A stretch of DNA of 64,000 bases from the NCBI RefSeq assembly GCF_009380155.1, contig NZ_WHUV01000007.1, positions 186,001 through 250,000 of the forward strand. Direction: 5' to 3'. The notes below the pieces were generated by a model. It was not told the origin of the DNA. It made no database searches and saw only the letters and a program-made list of their open reading frames with translations. This document shows positions 51,520 to 60,651 of this stretch, one piece after another (within the stretch, counting starts at the first letter, position 1; each line of letters begins with the position of its first letter). A program made the position numbers and the translations under genes. The stretch comes from Pseudomonas piscis (GTDB lineage Bacteria > Pseudomonadota > Gammaproteobacteria > Pseudomonadales > Pseudomonadaceae).

Positions 51520-52887
51520 ATGGCCAAGGCCAAGCGCATGTACGGCTGCACCGAGTGCGGCTCCACCTTTCCCAAATGGGCCGGGCAATGCGGTGAATGC
51601 GGCGCCTGGAACACCCTGGTCGAGACCATGATCGAAAGCGGCGGTGCCGCGGCGCCCGCCGGGCGTACCGGCTGGGCCGGGCAGCAGGCGCAGATCAAGA
51701 CCCTGGCCGAGGTCAGCGTCGAGGAGATCCCGCGTTTCTCCACCGCTTCCGGCGAGCTCGACCGGGTGCTCGGCGGCGGCCTGGTGGACGGCTCGGTGGT
51801 GCTGATCGGCGGTGATCCGGGGATCGGCAAGTCGACCATCCTGCTGCAGACCTTGTGCAACATCGCCACGCGCATGCCGGCGTTGTACGTCACCGGCGAG
51901 GAGTCCCAGCAGCAGGTAGCGATGCGCGCCCGTCGCTTGGGCCTGCCCCAGGACCAACTGCGGGTAATGACCGAGACCTGTATCGAGACCATCATCGCCA
52001 CGGCCCGGGTAGAGAAGCCCAAGGTCATGGTGATCGACTCCATCCAGACCATCTTCACCGAACAACTGCAATCGGCCCCAGGCGGTGTGTCCCAGGTTCG
52101 CGAGAGCGCCGCCTTGCTGGTGCGCTACGCCAAGCAGAGCGGCACGGCGATCTTCCTGGTCGGCCACGTGACCAAGGAAGGCGCCCTGGCCGGCCCGCGG
52201 GTACTGGAGCACATGGTGGACACCGTGCTGTATTTCGAGGGTGAGTCCGATGGTCGCCTGCGCCTGCTACGGGCGGTGAAGAATCGCTTCGGCGCGGTCA
52301 ACGAGCTTGGCGTGTTCGGCATGACCGACCGTGGGCTGAAGGAGGTCTCCAACCCGTCGGCGATCTTCCTCACCCGGGCCCAGGAGGAAGTGCCGGGCAG
52401 CGTGGTCATGGCCACCTGGGAAGGCACCCGGCCGATGCTGGTGGAGGTCCAGGCGCTGGTGGATGACAGCCACCTGGCCAACCCGCGCCGGGTCACCCTG
52501 GGCCTGGATCAGAACCGCTTGTCCATGCTGCTGGCGGTCCTGCACCGCCACGGCGGCATCCCGACCCACGACCAGGATGTGTTCCTCAACGTGGTGGGTG
52601 GGGTCAAGGTGCTGGAGACCGCCTCCGACCTGGCGTTGATGGCGGCGGTGATGTCGAGCCTGCGCAACCGGCCGTTGCCCCATGACCTGCTGGTGTTCGG
52701 CGAGGTTGGCCTGTCCGGCGAGGTGCGCCCGGTGCCCAGTGGCCAGGAACGCTTGAAGGAAGCGGCCAAGCATGGCTTCAAGCGGGCCATCGTGCCCAAG
52801 GGCAACGCGCCGAAGGAGCCGCCGGCAGGGCTGAAGATCATCGCCGTGACCCGCCTGGAGCAGGCACTGGATGCACTTTTCGAATAA
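51520..52887 (+). CDS. radA: DNA recombination/repair protein RadA
   Basis: A 455-residue RecA-like protein of standard length. An N-terminal zinc finger (CTECGSTFPKWAGQCGEC, Cys from residue 10) precedes the ATPase core with Walker A GGDPGIGKST, the RadA-specific KNRFG motif (RAVKNRFGAVNELG), and a C-terminal Lon-like domain beginning near VFLNVVGGVKV. It drives branch migration in recombination. The ATG at 51520 is chosen because MAKAKRMYGC is the common N-terminus. Confidence 0.96.
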   Translation: MAKAKRMYGCTECGSTFPKWAGQCGECGAWNTLVETMIESGGAAAPAGRTGWAGQQAQIKTLAEVSVEEIPRFSTASGELDRVLGGGLVDGSVVLIGGDPGIGKSTILLQTLCNIATRMPALYVTGEESQQQVAMRARRLGLPQDQLRVMTETCIETIIATARVEKPKVMVIDSIQTIFTEQLQSAPGGVSQVRESAALLVRYAKQSGTAIFLVGHVTKEGALAGPRVLEHMVDTVLYFEGESDGRLRLLRAVKNRFGAVNELGVFGMTDRGLKEVSNPSAIFLTRAQEEVPGSVVMATWEGTRPMLVEVQALVDDSHLANPRRVTLGLDQNRLSMLLAVLHRHGGIPTHDQDVFLNVVGGVKVLETASDLALMAAVMSSLRNRPLPHDLLVFGEVGLSGEVRPVPSGQERLKEAAKHGFKRAIVPKGNAPKEPPAGLKIIAVTRLEQALDALFE

Positions 52888-52918
52888 CTCGGGCTGTTAC
52901 TGAAGGGACGCACACGAC

Positions 52919-53647
52919 ATGGGCATGACAAACATGAAGGACTGGTTGCTGGGGATCGGCTTGCTCTGTGGCTGCAGCCTGGCCCTGGCGCAGCAGGCCG
53001 AGGCGCCGCCGGGCTACTGGATCGCGCAACAACTGCCGGTGGGGGATGGCACGACGCTGCAGGTGCTGGAAGACCAACGCATCACCCGGGAGGTCCATGA
53101 CGAAAACTGGGGCAGCGGCATGGACGCGGACAATCTACCAGAGGCCGCGGACGGCCAGCCGGCGGAGCCGTTGGAAGCCCAGGCGCGCCTGGTCTCGGAC
53201 AGTGGCCAGGTGCTGGCGCAGCGGGCCCTGGGTTATCCCCTGGCCAATGTGAAGAAGGCCCCGCTCAGCGGCCTGCCATCGCCGACCTTCTTTTTGTCCA
53301 TCGACCAGACCGCCCCCCTGGGCAGCTACAGCGGTCCGCTCACCGAGGTGCTGGTGCCGGCGCAGAACCGCCTGGACCCGGTGCCATGCCAGGACGAGAC
53401 CGGCGAGAAACGGCCGCTGATGTTCAGCCATACCGGCAAGGCGGCCTGGCAGATAGTGCCCGCCAGCGGGGGCGGGACCGAAACCATCCAGCAGGTGTCG
53501 TCGGCCTCGACCATGGTGGACGATGAGTTCATCACCACCTATCGCACCTTCCGTTATATCGATGGACAGTGGACGGCGGTTTCCCGACAACAGCCGGGCT
53601 ACTGGGACATGGAGCACGATTTCCCCGAGCCCGCGCTGTTTCCCTGA
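52919..53647 (+). CDS. Secreted protein of unknown function
   Basis: A 242-residue protein with a signal peptide (WLLGIGLLCGCSLALAQQ; the Cys could suggest a lipoprotein, but LCGC is not at the right distance from a clean lipobox). No domain is recognised. The mature part has one Cys (PVPCQDETGEKR), LGSYSGPLTEVLVP and a C-terminal TYRTFRYIDGQW. It lies 31 bases behind radA, which may only reflect chance clustering. Convergent with the PilZ gene. Confidence 0.7.
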   Translation: MGMTNMKDWLLGIGLLCGCSLALAQQAEAPPGYWIAQQLPVGDGTTLQVLEDQRITREVHDENWGSGMDADNLPEAADGQPAEPLEAQARLVSDSGQVLAQRALGYPLANVKKAPLSGLPSPTFFLSIDQTAPLGSYSGPLTEVLVPAQNRLDPVPCQDETGEKRPLMFSHTGKAAWQIVPASGGGTETIQQVSSASTMVDDEFITTYRTFRYIDGQWTAVSRQQPGYWDMEHDFPEPALFP

Positions 53648-53661
53648 CTCGCTGCGGCAGG

Positions 53662-54030
53662 TCAGATATCGATCAGCGCGCCCAGCTCCCGCTCCAGCTC
53701 CTCGGGGTCGCCCAGGTTCAGCTCGATCAGGCGCCGCAGGTGCTCGATGGACTCCAGGCCGATATGCAGGCAGACGAAACCCAGCTGGCCGTTGTTGTCA
53801 TGGGCCAATTGCACATCCATGCGCACATCGGCGTCCTGGCCCAGGTGGATATCGGCTTCGAAGGGGCGCTTGGGATCTCCCAGCCAGGGGGCGGGGCGCT
53901 CGATCAGCAAGCCCTTGAGGGACAGGTCCAGCAGTTGCACCGGCCAGCGGTGGGTGCCCTGGCTGAGTTCGGTCTTGGCATCGAAGGCGATACGTTTGAA
54001 GCGTCGGCGGTCGTCGTGTTGCTCGCTCAT
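53662..54030 (-). CDS. PilZ-domain protein (c-di-GMP receptor type)
   Basis: A 122-residue single-domain protein. The ATG at 54030 follows GAGGG at seven bases. The c-di-GMP motifs are both there: DRRRFKRI near the N-terminus (RxxxR) and LDLSLKGLLI (DxSxxG). It probably binds c-di-GMP and passes the signal to a partner, as do other stand-alone PilZ proteins. Its output is unknown. A GGDEF-EAL enzyme occurs at the right end of the window. Confidence 0.88.
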   Translation of the reverse strand: MSEQHDDRRRFKRIAFDAKTELSQGTHRWPVQLLDLSLKGLLIERPAPWLGDPKRPFEADIHLGQDADVRMDVQLAHDNNGQLGFVCLHIGLESIEHLRRLIELNLGDPEELERELGALIDI

Positions 54031-54229
54031 GGACTGGCCCTCTGCGTGGTGCACTGACTATAGACCCCGGCACCGGCCCGCCGCTACAACCCATGTCGCG
54101 CCTTGCGAAGCAGTCGCCGTAAACGCTGCCCGGGAGACATTCGCCGCCCGCGCGAAGCAGGCCCGCGAAGCTGCCACGGTGCGGGAAAGAATGCTCTAGA
54201 CCAACGTGGGGGCTGGCCTTTGGGTGGAG

Positions 54230-54252
54230 TAGCGCTACACTCGCAAGCGCTA
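54230..54252. promoter_or_regulatory. Seven-base inverted repeat upstream of cstA
   Basis: TAGCGCT (54230-54236) and AGCGCTA (54246-54252) are exact complements around nine bases, ending 30 bases before the cstA start. It could be an operator or a leader hairpin. No regulator can be assigned. Confidence 0.4.
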
Positions 54253-54282
54253 TCTTTCTGTCCACCTGGCTGGAATATAAAA

Positions 54283-56349
54283 ATGAAAAACAATAATAGC
54301 CCGCTACGCCACCTGCCCTGGCTGGTGCTGGCAATCGTAGGAGCATGCGCCCTTGGCGTAGTTGCATTGCGTCGAGGGGAGGCGATCAACGCCTTGTGGA
54401 TCGTGGTCGCGGCAGTGGCCATCTACCTGGTGGCGTACCGGTACTACAGCCTGTTCATCGCCAACAACGTGATGCAGCTGGATTCGACCCGCGCCACCCC
54501 CGCCGTACTCAACAATGACGGTCTGGACTATGTGCCGACCAACAAACACATCCTGTTCGGCCACCACTTCGCGGCCATCGCTGGTGCAGGTCCCCTGGTG
54601 GGCCCGGTCCTGGCGGCGCAGATGGGCTACCTGCCCGGTACCCTGTGGCTGATCGCCGGCGTGGTCCTGGCCGGCGCGGTACAGGACTTCATGGTGTTGT
54701 TCCTGTCCACCCGGCGTAACGGCCGCTCCCTGGGTGACATGGTCCGCGAGGAGATGGGGCGCATTCCCGGGACCATCGCCCTGTTCGGCTGCTTCCTGAT
54801 CATGATCATCATCCTCGCGGTGCTGGCGCTGATCGTGGTCAAGGCCCTGGCCGAGAGCCCATGGGGCATCTTCACGGTGATGGCGACCATCCCGATCGCG
54901 GTGTTCATGGGCGTGTACATGCGCTACATCCGCCCGGGCCGCATCGGCGAGATCTCGCTGATCGGCGTGATCCTGTTGCTCGCTTCCATCTGGCTGGGTG
55001 GCCAGGTGGCGGCCGATCCAGTCTGGAGCAAGATGTTCACCTTCACCGGCGTGCAGATCACCTGGATGCTGATCGGCTACGGTTTCGTCGCTGCGGTGCT
55101 GCCGGTCTGGCTGATCCTGGCGCCACGGGACTACCTGTCGACCTTCCTCAAGATCGGCACCATCATCGCCCTGGCGATCGGCATCCTGATCACCATGCCC
55201 GAACTGAAGATGCCGGCCCTGACCCAGTTCACCGACGGCACCGGCCCGGTGTGGAAAGGCGGCCTGTTCCCGTTCCTGTTCATCACCATCGCCTGTGGCG
55301 CGGTATCCGGCTTCCATGCGCTGATCTCCTCGGGGACCACGCCCAAGCTGCTGGATAACGAAACCAACGCTCGCTACATTGGCTACGGCGGCATGCTCAT
55401 GGAGTCCTTCGTGGCGATCATGGCCATGGTCGCGGCCTCGGTGATCGAGCCTGGCGTGTACTTCGCCATGAACAGCCCGGCGGCCATCGTCGGTGGTGAC
55501 GTGGTCGCGGTCGCCCAGACCGTCAGCAGCTGGGGCTTCGTCATCAGCCCCGAGCAACTGCAGGCAGTGGCCAAGGACATCGGCGAGAACACCATCCTGG
55601 CCCGTGCCGGTGGTGCCCCGACCCTGGCGGTGGGGATCGCGCAGATCCTCCATCACGTGCTGCCGGGCGAGAACACCATGGCGTTCTGGTACCACTTCGC
55701 GATCCTGTTCGAAGCGCTGTTCATCCTTACCGCAGTGGATGCCGGTACCCGGGCCGGGCGCTTCATGCTCCAGGACCTGCTGGGCTCCTTCGTTCCCGCG
55801 CTCAAGCGCACCGAATCCTGGGGCGCCAACCTGATCGCCACCGCCGGCTGCGTGGCCCTCTGGGGCTACCTGCTGTACCAGGGCGTGATCGATCCGCTGG
55901 GTGGCATCAACACCCTGTGGCCGCTGTTCGGCATCTCCAACCAGATGCTGGCCGGTATCGCCCTGATGCTCGGCACCGTGATCCTGATCAAGATGAAGCG
56001 CCAGCGCTACATCTGGGTCACCCTGCTGCCGGCTGTGTGGCTGCTGATCTGCACCACCACCGCGGGCTTCATCAAGCTGTTCGACGCCAACCCGGCGATC
56101 GGCTTCCTGTCTCTGGCCAAGAAGTACAGCGATGCCCTGGCCAACGGCCAGATCCTCGCCCCGGCCAAGGACATCACGCAGATGCAGCACGTGATCTTCA
56201 ACGCCTATACCAACGCGGCCCTGACCGGCCTGTTCCTGCTGGTGGTATTCAGTGTCCTGTTCTACGCGCTCAAGGTCGGTGTCGCCGCCTGGGGCAGCAA
56301 GGAGCGCACGGACAAGGAATCGCCATACCAAGCGGTACCGGACGCCTGA
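54283..56349 (+). CDS. cstA: Carbon starvation protein CstA (pyruvate/peptide transporter family)
   Basis: A 688-residue polytopic protein, the usual Pseudomonas length, with about 16-18 membrane segments. Conserved signatures include TNKHILFGHHFAAIAGAGPLVGP split around residues 85-107, GAVQDFMVLFLSTRRNGRSL, and TAVDAGTRAGRFMLQDLLG. CstA relatives take up pyruvate or peptides. A CA-rich Hfq/Crc-like AACAATAA lies in codons 3-5, fitting carbon catabolite control. It is followed by ybdD as in many proteobacteria. Confidence 0.94.
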   Translation: MKNNNSPLRHLPWLVLAIVGACALGVVALRRGEAINALWIVVAAVAIYLVAYRYYSLFIANNVMQLDSTRATPAVLNNDGLDYVPTNKHILFGHHFAAIAGAGPLVGPVLAAQMGYLPGTLWLIAGVVLAGAVQDFMVLFLSTRRNGRSLGDMVREEMGRIPGTIALFGCFLIMIIILAVLALIVVKALAESPWGIFTVMATIPIAVFMGVYMRYIRPGRIGEISLIGVILLLASIWLGGQVAADPVWSKMFTFTGVQITWMLIGYGFVAAVLPVWLILAPRDYLSTFLKIGTIIALAIGILITMPELKMPALTQFTDGTGPVWKGGLFPFLFITIACGAVSGFHALISSGTTPKLLDNETNARYIGYGGMLMESFVAIMAMVAASVIEPGVYFAMNSPAAIVGGDVVAVAQTVSSWGFVISPEQLQAVAKDIGENTILARAGGAPTLAVGIAQILHHVLPGENTMAFWYHFAILFEALFILTAVDAGTRAGRFMLQDLLGSFVPALKRTESWGANLIATAGCVALWGYLLYQGVIDPLGGINTLWPLFGISNQMLAGIALMLGTVILIKMKRQRYIWVTLLPAVWLLICTTTAGFIKLFDANPAIGFLSLAKKYSDALANGQILAPAKDITQMQHVIFNAYTNAALTGLFLLVVFSVLFYALKVGVAAWGSKERTDKESPYQAVPDA
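54289..54296 (+). promoter_or_regulatory. CA motif (AAYAAYAA) at the start of cstA
   Basis: AACAATAA at 54289-54296 is an exact match to the Hfq/Crc-binding CA motif and begins six bases after the A of the ATG. This position would block ribosome entry if bound. Confidence 0.45.
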
Positions 56350-56365
56350 CCCGAGGATTGCAACG

Positions 56366-56563
56366 ATGTTCAATGACCTGAGTCGCCTCGGTAAATACCT
56401 CGGTCAGGCCGCGCGCCTGATGGTCGGCATGCCCGACTACGACAACTATGTCGAACACATGCAAACCAAGCACCCGGACAAGCCGGTGATGTCGTACGAG
56501 GCGTTCTTCCGGGAACGCCAGGAGGCACGCTACGGCGGCAAGGGCGGTCCGAAGTGCTGTTGA
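56366..56563 (+). CDS. ybdD: YbdD/YjiX family small protein
   Basis: A 65-residue protein starting ATG 56366 behind GAGGA. The sequence MVGMPDYDNYVEHMQTKHP and the end GGKGGPKCC are typical of DUF466 (YbdD), which regularly follows cstA and is needed for its transport activity in E. coli relatives. It is separated from cstA by 16 bases, so the two are one operon. Confidence 0.93.
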   Translation: MFNDLSRLGKYLGQAARLMVGMPDYDNYVEHMQTKHPDKPVMSYEAFFRERQEARYGGKGGPKCC

Positions 56564-56588
56564 GGCACTGCGTTTAGGCAATACCCCG

Positions 56589-56660
56589 GCAGGAGCCGGC
56601 GGGCCCGACGATGGCGTTCCAAGGAGCGCTCTCGCCAGGTTCGCCGGCTCCTGCGTTTTC
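56589..56660 (+). terminator. Long-armed hairpin after cstA-ybdD
   Basis: GCAGGAGCCGGCG (56589-56601) is the exact complement of CGCCGGCTCCTGC (56642-56654), followed by GTTTTC. The 40-base interior contains a smaller hairpin (GGCG...CGCC). It could be a terminator or a REP doublet of the AGGAGCCGGC type. Confidence 0.55.
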
Positions 56661-56679
56661 AGGCATGGGAGACCCTGTT

Positions 56680-57651
56680 TTGCACAATCCTGTTCCCGTC
56701 ACCGTTCTCAGCGGTTTTCTCGGCGCCGGCAAGACCACCTTGTTGCGCCACCTGCTCAAGGCCGAGCACGGTTTGAAGATCGCCGTGATCGAAAACGAAT
56801 TCAGCGACGCCGGTATCGACAGCCAGTTGCTGGGCACCGAGCCGGTTCAAGTCATGACCCTGTCCAATGGTTGTGTCTGCTGCACCATCCACACCGACCT
56901 GAGCAAGGCCCTGTACTTGCTGTTGGAGCGCCTGGACAGCGGCGAGATCGCCTTCGACCGGCTGGTGATCGAGTGCACTGGCCTGGCGGATCCGGCGCCG
57001 GTGGCGCAGACCTTCTTCATCGATGAAGAGCTGCGCGAGCGCTATATCCTCGATGGCATCATCACCCTGGTGGATGCCAAGCACGCCGAGTTCCATCTGA
57101 GCCAGACCATCGCCCAGGCGCAGATCGGCTTTGCCGACCGCTTGCTGGTGAGCAAGCGCGACCTGGTGGACCAGGACAGCTTCGAGGCCCTCTGCCAGCG
57201 CCTGACGCGGATCAACCGCCGGGCGCCGATCCATGTGGTGGATCACGGCAATATCGAGCTGGCGCAACTGCTGGATGTGCGCGGCTTCAATCTCAATGCC
57301 GACCTGGGTGGGGGCATCAGCCTGCGTCCGGTGAGCAAGGCGCCATCGGTGGATCGCATCGCCAGCCTGGTGTTGCGCACCGAGCAGGCGCTGGACCTGG
57401 AGCTCCTGAGCGAATTCATGAATGAGCTGCTGGAAGAGCACGGCCAGCAGTTGCTGCGTTACAAGGGCGTGCTGAACGTCATCGACGAACCCCGGCGCAT
57501 GGTGTTCCAGGGGGTGCTCAAGCTCTACGGCTTCGACTGGGACAGCGAGTGGGCTGCAGACGAAGTTCGCGAGAGCGTGATGGTGTTCATCGCCGATGAC
57601 TTGCCGGAAGAGAAGATTCGCCAGGGCTTCGCGCGGATGCTGGCCGGCTGA
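56680..57651 (+). CDS. yjiA: COG0523 GTPase / zinc-type metallochaperone (YjiA family)
   Basis: A 323-residue G3E GTPase. I place the start at TTG 56680, eight bases after GGGAG, giving NPVPVTVLSGFLGAGKTT; an ATG at 56665 is in frame. Walker A is GFLGAGKT, the metal-binding CxCC is SNGCVCCTIHTD, and the GTP-recognition motif is SKRD. The C-terminal domain matches CobW_C. It probably delivers or senses a metal such as zinc. Its end overlaps the convergent GntR gene by 65 bases. Confidence 0.85.
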   Translation: MHNPVPVTVLSGFLGAGKTTLLRHLLKAEHGLKIAVIENEFSDAGIDSQLLGTEPVQVMTLSNGCVCCTIHTDLSKALYLLLERLDSGEIAFDRLVIECTGLADPAPVAQTFFIDEELRERYILDGIITLVDAKHAEFHLSQTIAQAQIGFADRLLVSKRDLVDQDSFEALCQRLTRINRRAPIHVVDHGNIELAQLLDVRGFNLNADLGGGISLRPVSKAPSVDRIASLVLRTEQALDLELLSEFMNELLEEHGQQLLRYKGVLNVIDEPRRMVFQGVLKLYGFDWDSEWAADEVRESVMVFIADDLPEEKIRQGFARMLAG

Positions 57652-58363
57652 CACGGCGCTGTGCAGCCTGCTCCTCCAGGCCCCTGAGCAAGCGCAGTTG
57701 CAGGTGTTCCAGGTGCTGTTGCATCAACGCCTCGGCCACCGTGGCGTCGGCTTCCTGCAACGCCTCGACGATGGCGGCGTGTTCCTGCCAGGCGCAATGC
57801 TGCAAGGCCTGGCCCGCCAGCTGGGCGATGGCCAGGGAGGTCAGGGGCACCAGGCTGCCGAGGAAGTTGGCCAGGGGCGCATTGCCGGCCAGTTGCGCCA
57901 GTTGCAGGTGGAACTCCCCTGACAGGCGGATGGCCGGGCCATGCCAGCCGCGTTCGATGGCCTCGCGCTCGCGGGAAACCAGTTGGTGCAAGGGCTGCAA
58001 GCGCTTGCGTGGCTGCTGGCAGGCCAGGCGCACCAGGGCGATTTCCGCCAGGCGCCGGGCGTGGAGGATCTGCCGGGTCTGCTCCAGGTCCGGTGCCGCC
58101 ACCTGGGGCCGGTGGTTGGGTCGCAGGATCACTACCTGCTGGTGGGACAGGCGCGCCAGTACCTGACGCACGATACTGCGGCTGACGCCAAAGGCCTGGC
58201 CCAGGCTGTCCTCGGTGAAGCGGCTGCCGGGGGCGATGCGCTGCTCGAGAATGGCATCGAAGATCTGCGGGTAGACATCGTCCACCAACAGCTTCTTCGC
58301 ACCACGTCGACGCAGGTTGGCTACCGGGGTGAAGCGAGGGTTTTCCAAGGCGTGGCTGACCAT
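57587..58363 (-). CDS. GntR-family regulator, FCD (VanR-type) C-terminal domain
   Basis: A 258-residue protein; ATG 58363 has GGAG at seven bases. The winged helix spans about residues 25-90, with SLGQAFGVSRSIVRQVLARL as the recognition helix region; a helical FCD domain follows (HARRLAEIALVRLA). The C-terminal 65 codons lie across the end of the COG0523 GTPase gene in antisense. It is 36 bases behind another GntR gene and probably in the dctA transcript. Its ligand is unknown. Confidence 0.83.
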   Translation of the reverse strand: MVSHALENPRFTPVANLRRRGAKKLLVDDVYPQIFDAILEQRIAPGSRFTEDSLGQAFGVSRSIVRQVLARLSHQQVVILRPNHRPQVAAPDLEQTRQILHARRLAEIALVRLACQQPRKRLQPLHQLVSREREAIERGWHGPAIRLSGEFHLQLAQLAGNAPLANFLGSLVPLTSLAIAQLAGQALQHCAWQEHAAIVEALQEADATVAEALMQQHLEHLQLRLLRGLEEQAAQRRVSRPASARSPGESSLPASHRR

Positions 58364-58399
58364 GGCCGGTCTCCGGTCCAGTTGCTGATACGGGATGGG

Positions 58400-59125
58400 T
58401 TACCGGGCGTCCGGGCCCAGGTGGTCGTCCGGGATGTTCAGTTCGATGCCCATGCGCTGGCCCTCCTGGAGGATGTGCCGGCGCATCTCGGCGCTGGCCT
58501 GGGCGCTGTTGCGATTGCGGATCGCCCGGACCACCGCTTCGTTTTCCTCCAGGCGTTCGGCCAGGTGCTCGGGAGACTCGCGCAGGATCCGCGCGCTCTG
58601 CCTGAGGGCGTTGCTGGTCTGCTGCACCACGTTCTGGAAGATCGGGTTGCTGGTCAGGGTGAACAGTTCTTCATGGAAAGCGATGTAGGCATTGGCCCCG
58701 GCTTCGGCGTCGCTGGCTTCCAGGGCTTCGCGCATGTCCATCAGGGTCAGGCGTAGCTGGCCGATCTCCCGGCTGCTGATGGATTGCGCCACCAGGCCGA
58801 CGATGAAGGGCTCCAGGGTATAGCGCAGCTGCAATACATCCTCCAGGCTGGCGCCGGCCAGCGTGGCTTCCGGGCCCTGGAGCTCGTCCAGGGGAGCATC
58901 GAGCACCAGCACGCCCTTGCCGGGCATGGAACGCACCAGGCCCAGGGTTTCCAGGACGATCACCGCTTCACGCAGGCTGGGCCGGCTGATCCCCAGCTGT
59001 TCGGCCAGTTCACGCTGTCCGGGCAGCATATCGCCGGAGCGCCACTGGCCGCGGGCCAGGGCGGCCCGCAGCTTCTCTACCACTGAGTTCACAACTGTTG
59101 ACGAGCTGATCACTGTCGACTCCAT
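58400..59125 (-). CDS. GntR-family regulator, FadR/PdhR-LldR type
   Basis: A 241-residue protein from ATG 59125 (a GTG four codons later has the better GGAG site). The DNA-binding domain has LPGQRELAEQLGISRPSLREAV and a long FCD domain with LRYTLEPFIVGLVAQ. This is the arrangement of PdhR/LldR proteins, which sense small carboxylates. It lies 63 bases behind dctA in the same direction, and two FadR-type operators stand in front of dctA, so autoregulation and control of C4-dicarboxylate uptake are likely. Confidence 0.85.
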   Translation of the reverse strand: MESTVISSSTVVNSVVEKLRAALARGQWRSGDMLPGQRELAEQLGISRPSLREAVIVLETLGLVRSMPGKGVLVLDAPLDELQGPEATLAGASLEDVLQLRYTLEPFIVGLVAQSISSREIGQLRLTLMDMREALEASDAEAGANAYIAFHEELFTLTSNPIFQNVVQQTSNALRQSARILRESPEHLAERLEENEAVVRAIRNRNSAQASAEMRRHILQEGQRMGIELNIPDDHLGPDAR

Positions 59126-59188
59126 GTAAGGGGCGCGCGTTGTCGCGCGCTGATTGCTGTGCCTGGCGCGGGCCGGCACAAGGATGGA

Positions 59189-60499
59189 TCAGAATTCCTG
59201 CTGGCTCCCGCTCGCAGCCTTGCGGGCCTGGAAACCATAGCCTTGCTGGCCGCTGAGCACCTTGTCGGCTCGCTGTAGATCGATGTCCTGTTCCCAGCGG
59301 GCGATGGCGACCGTGGCCACGCAATTGCCGATCAGGTTGGTCAGGGCCCGGCCGATGCCCATGAACCAGTCCACCGCCAGCACCAGTACCAGGCCCACCA
59401 CCGGGATCGCCGGGATCGCGGTCAGGGTCGCCGCCAGGATCACCAGGGCCGAACCGGGAATGCCATGGGCGCCCTTGGAGGTGATCAGCGATACCAGCAG
59501 GATCGTCAGCAGGTCCGCCATGGACAGCGGCGTGCCGGTGGCATTGGCGATGAAGACGATGGCCAGGGTCAGGTAGATGGAGAAACCGTCGAGGTTGAAC
59601 GAGTAACCGGTAGGAATCACCAGGCCCACGGTGGAACTGCCGATCCCCAGGTGTTCCAGCTTACGCATGATCTGTGGCAGTACCGCGTCCGATGACGCAG
59701 TGCCAAGGACGATCAGCAGCTCCTCGCGCAGGTACTTGAGGAAAGGCAGCATGCGCAGGCCCGACAGGCGCATCACCAGGCCCAGGATCAGTGTGACGAA
59801 AGCGATGCAGGTCAGGTAGAACAAGCCCACCAGGCTGCCCAGGTGCTGTAGCGAGTCCAGGCCGTACTTGCTGGTGGTGAAGGCAATGGCGCCGAACACG
59901 CCGATGGGCGCCAGGCGGACGATCATGCCCATGATGCGGAAGATCACGTGGCTCAGTTCGTTGATCAGGCGCGAGATCCCCGAGGCGGCTTCGCCTACCA
60001 GGTTCAGCGCGCTACCGAACAGCACCGAGAACAGCAGCACCTGGAGGATGTTGTTCTCGGCGAAGGCACCGAGCACCGAGGAGGGGATCAGGTCCATGAG
60101 GAACTGGGTGGTGGTGTGCATATGCTCGCTGCGCTGGGCGATATCGCCCATGTCGGCGGGAGACAGCTGCTCCAGGTGGATGTTGGCGCCGCTGCCGATG
60201 CCGGTGCTGAAGGCCATGACCAGGCCGATCACCAGGGCCAGGGTGGTGAGTATTTCGAAGTAGATCACTGATTTCAGGCCGATGCGGCCGACCTTCTTCA
60301 GGTCGCCGGCGCAGGAGATACCGCTGACCACCACGCAGAACACGATGAGGCCGATGAGCATCTTGATCAGCTTGATGAAGGCATCGCCCAGGGGTTTGAG
60401 TTGCGAGGAGTATTCGGGGAGGGTGAGGCCGCACACGATGCCGAGCAACAGCCCGAGCACCACTTGGAGGAAGATCGAACGCGAGCACCATTTGAGCAT
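59189..60499 (-). CDS. dctA: C4-dicarboxylate:proton symporter DctA
   Basis: A 436-residue membrane protein of the DAACS family, normal in length. VLGLLLGIVCGLTLPEYSSQLKPLGDAF covers the first helix; the serine-rich re-entrant loop is GTASSDAVLPQIM, and the motif VIPTGYSFNLDGFSIYLT follows, both diagnostic. It imports succinate, fumarate or malate. A promoter and two GntR-type operators are seen upstream, and two GntR genes follow. Confidence 0.93.
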   Translation of the reverse strand: MLKWCSRSIFLQVVLGLLLGIVCGLTLPEYSSQLKPLGDAFIKLIKMLIGLIVFCVVVSGISCAGDLKKVGRIGLKSVIYFEILTTLALVIGLVMAFSTGIGSGANIHLEQLSPADMGDIAQRSEHMHTTTQFLMDLIPSSVLGAFAENNILQVLLFSVLFGSALNLVGEAASGISRLINELSHVIFRIMGMIVRLAPIGVFGAIAFTTSKYGLDSLQHLGSLVGLFYLTCIAFVTLILGLVMRLSGLRMLPFLKYLREELLIVLGTASSDAVLPQIMRKLEHLGIGSSTVGLVIPTGYSFNLDGFSIYLTLAIVFIANATGTPLSMADLLTILLVSLITSKGAHGIPGSALVILAATLTAIPAIPVVGLVLVLAVDWFMGIGRALTNLIGNCVATVAIARWEQDIDLQRADKVLSGQQGYGFQARKAASGSQQEF

Positions 60500-60560
60500 G
60501 GGAGGAGTCCTGGTCGGTGTCCGGCCTGCCGTGCATTCGAGACGCAGCGGGTGGCGGACT

Positions 60561-60589
60561 TAATTATTGTGGTCTTACCGGTTTGTCCA
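60561..60589 (-). promoter_or_regulatory. dctA promoter with operator in its spacer
   Basis: On the minus strand TGGACA (60589-60584) and TAATTA (60566-60561) are 17 bases apart. Inside the spacer is CGGTAAGACCA (60580-60570), a FadR/LldR-like half-symmetric operator. The start of dctA is about 60 bases downstream. Confidence 0.55.
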
Positions 60590-60651
60590 GTGCAGGCGCA
60601 GTCTACGCTCGGTTTTTTTGGGTTTACAAGAGGGATCGGGAAAATTGGCTT

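Noticed and set aside
54304..56373. 689-residue minus-strand open frame opposite cstA
   Set aside because: Antisense shadow of cstA with low-complexity His/Asp/Gln composition.
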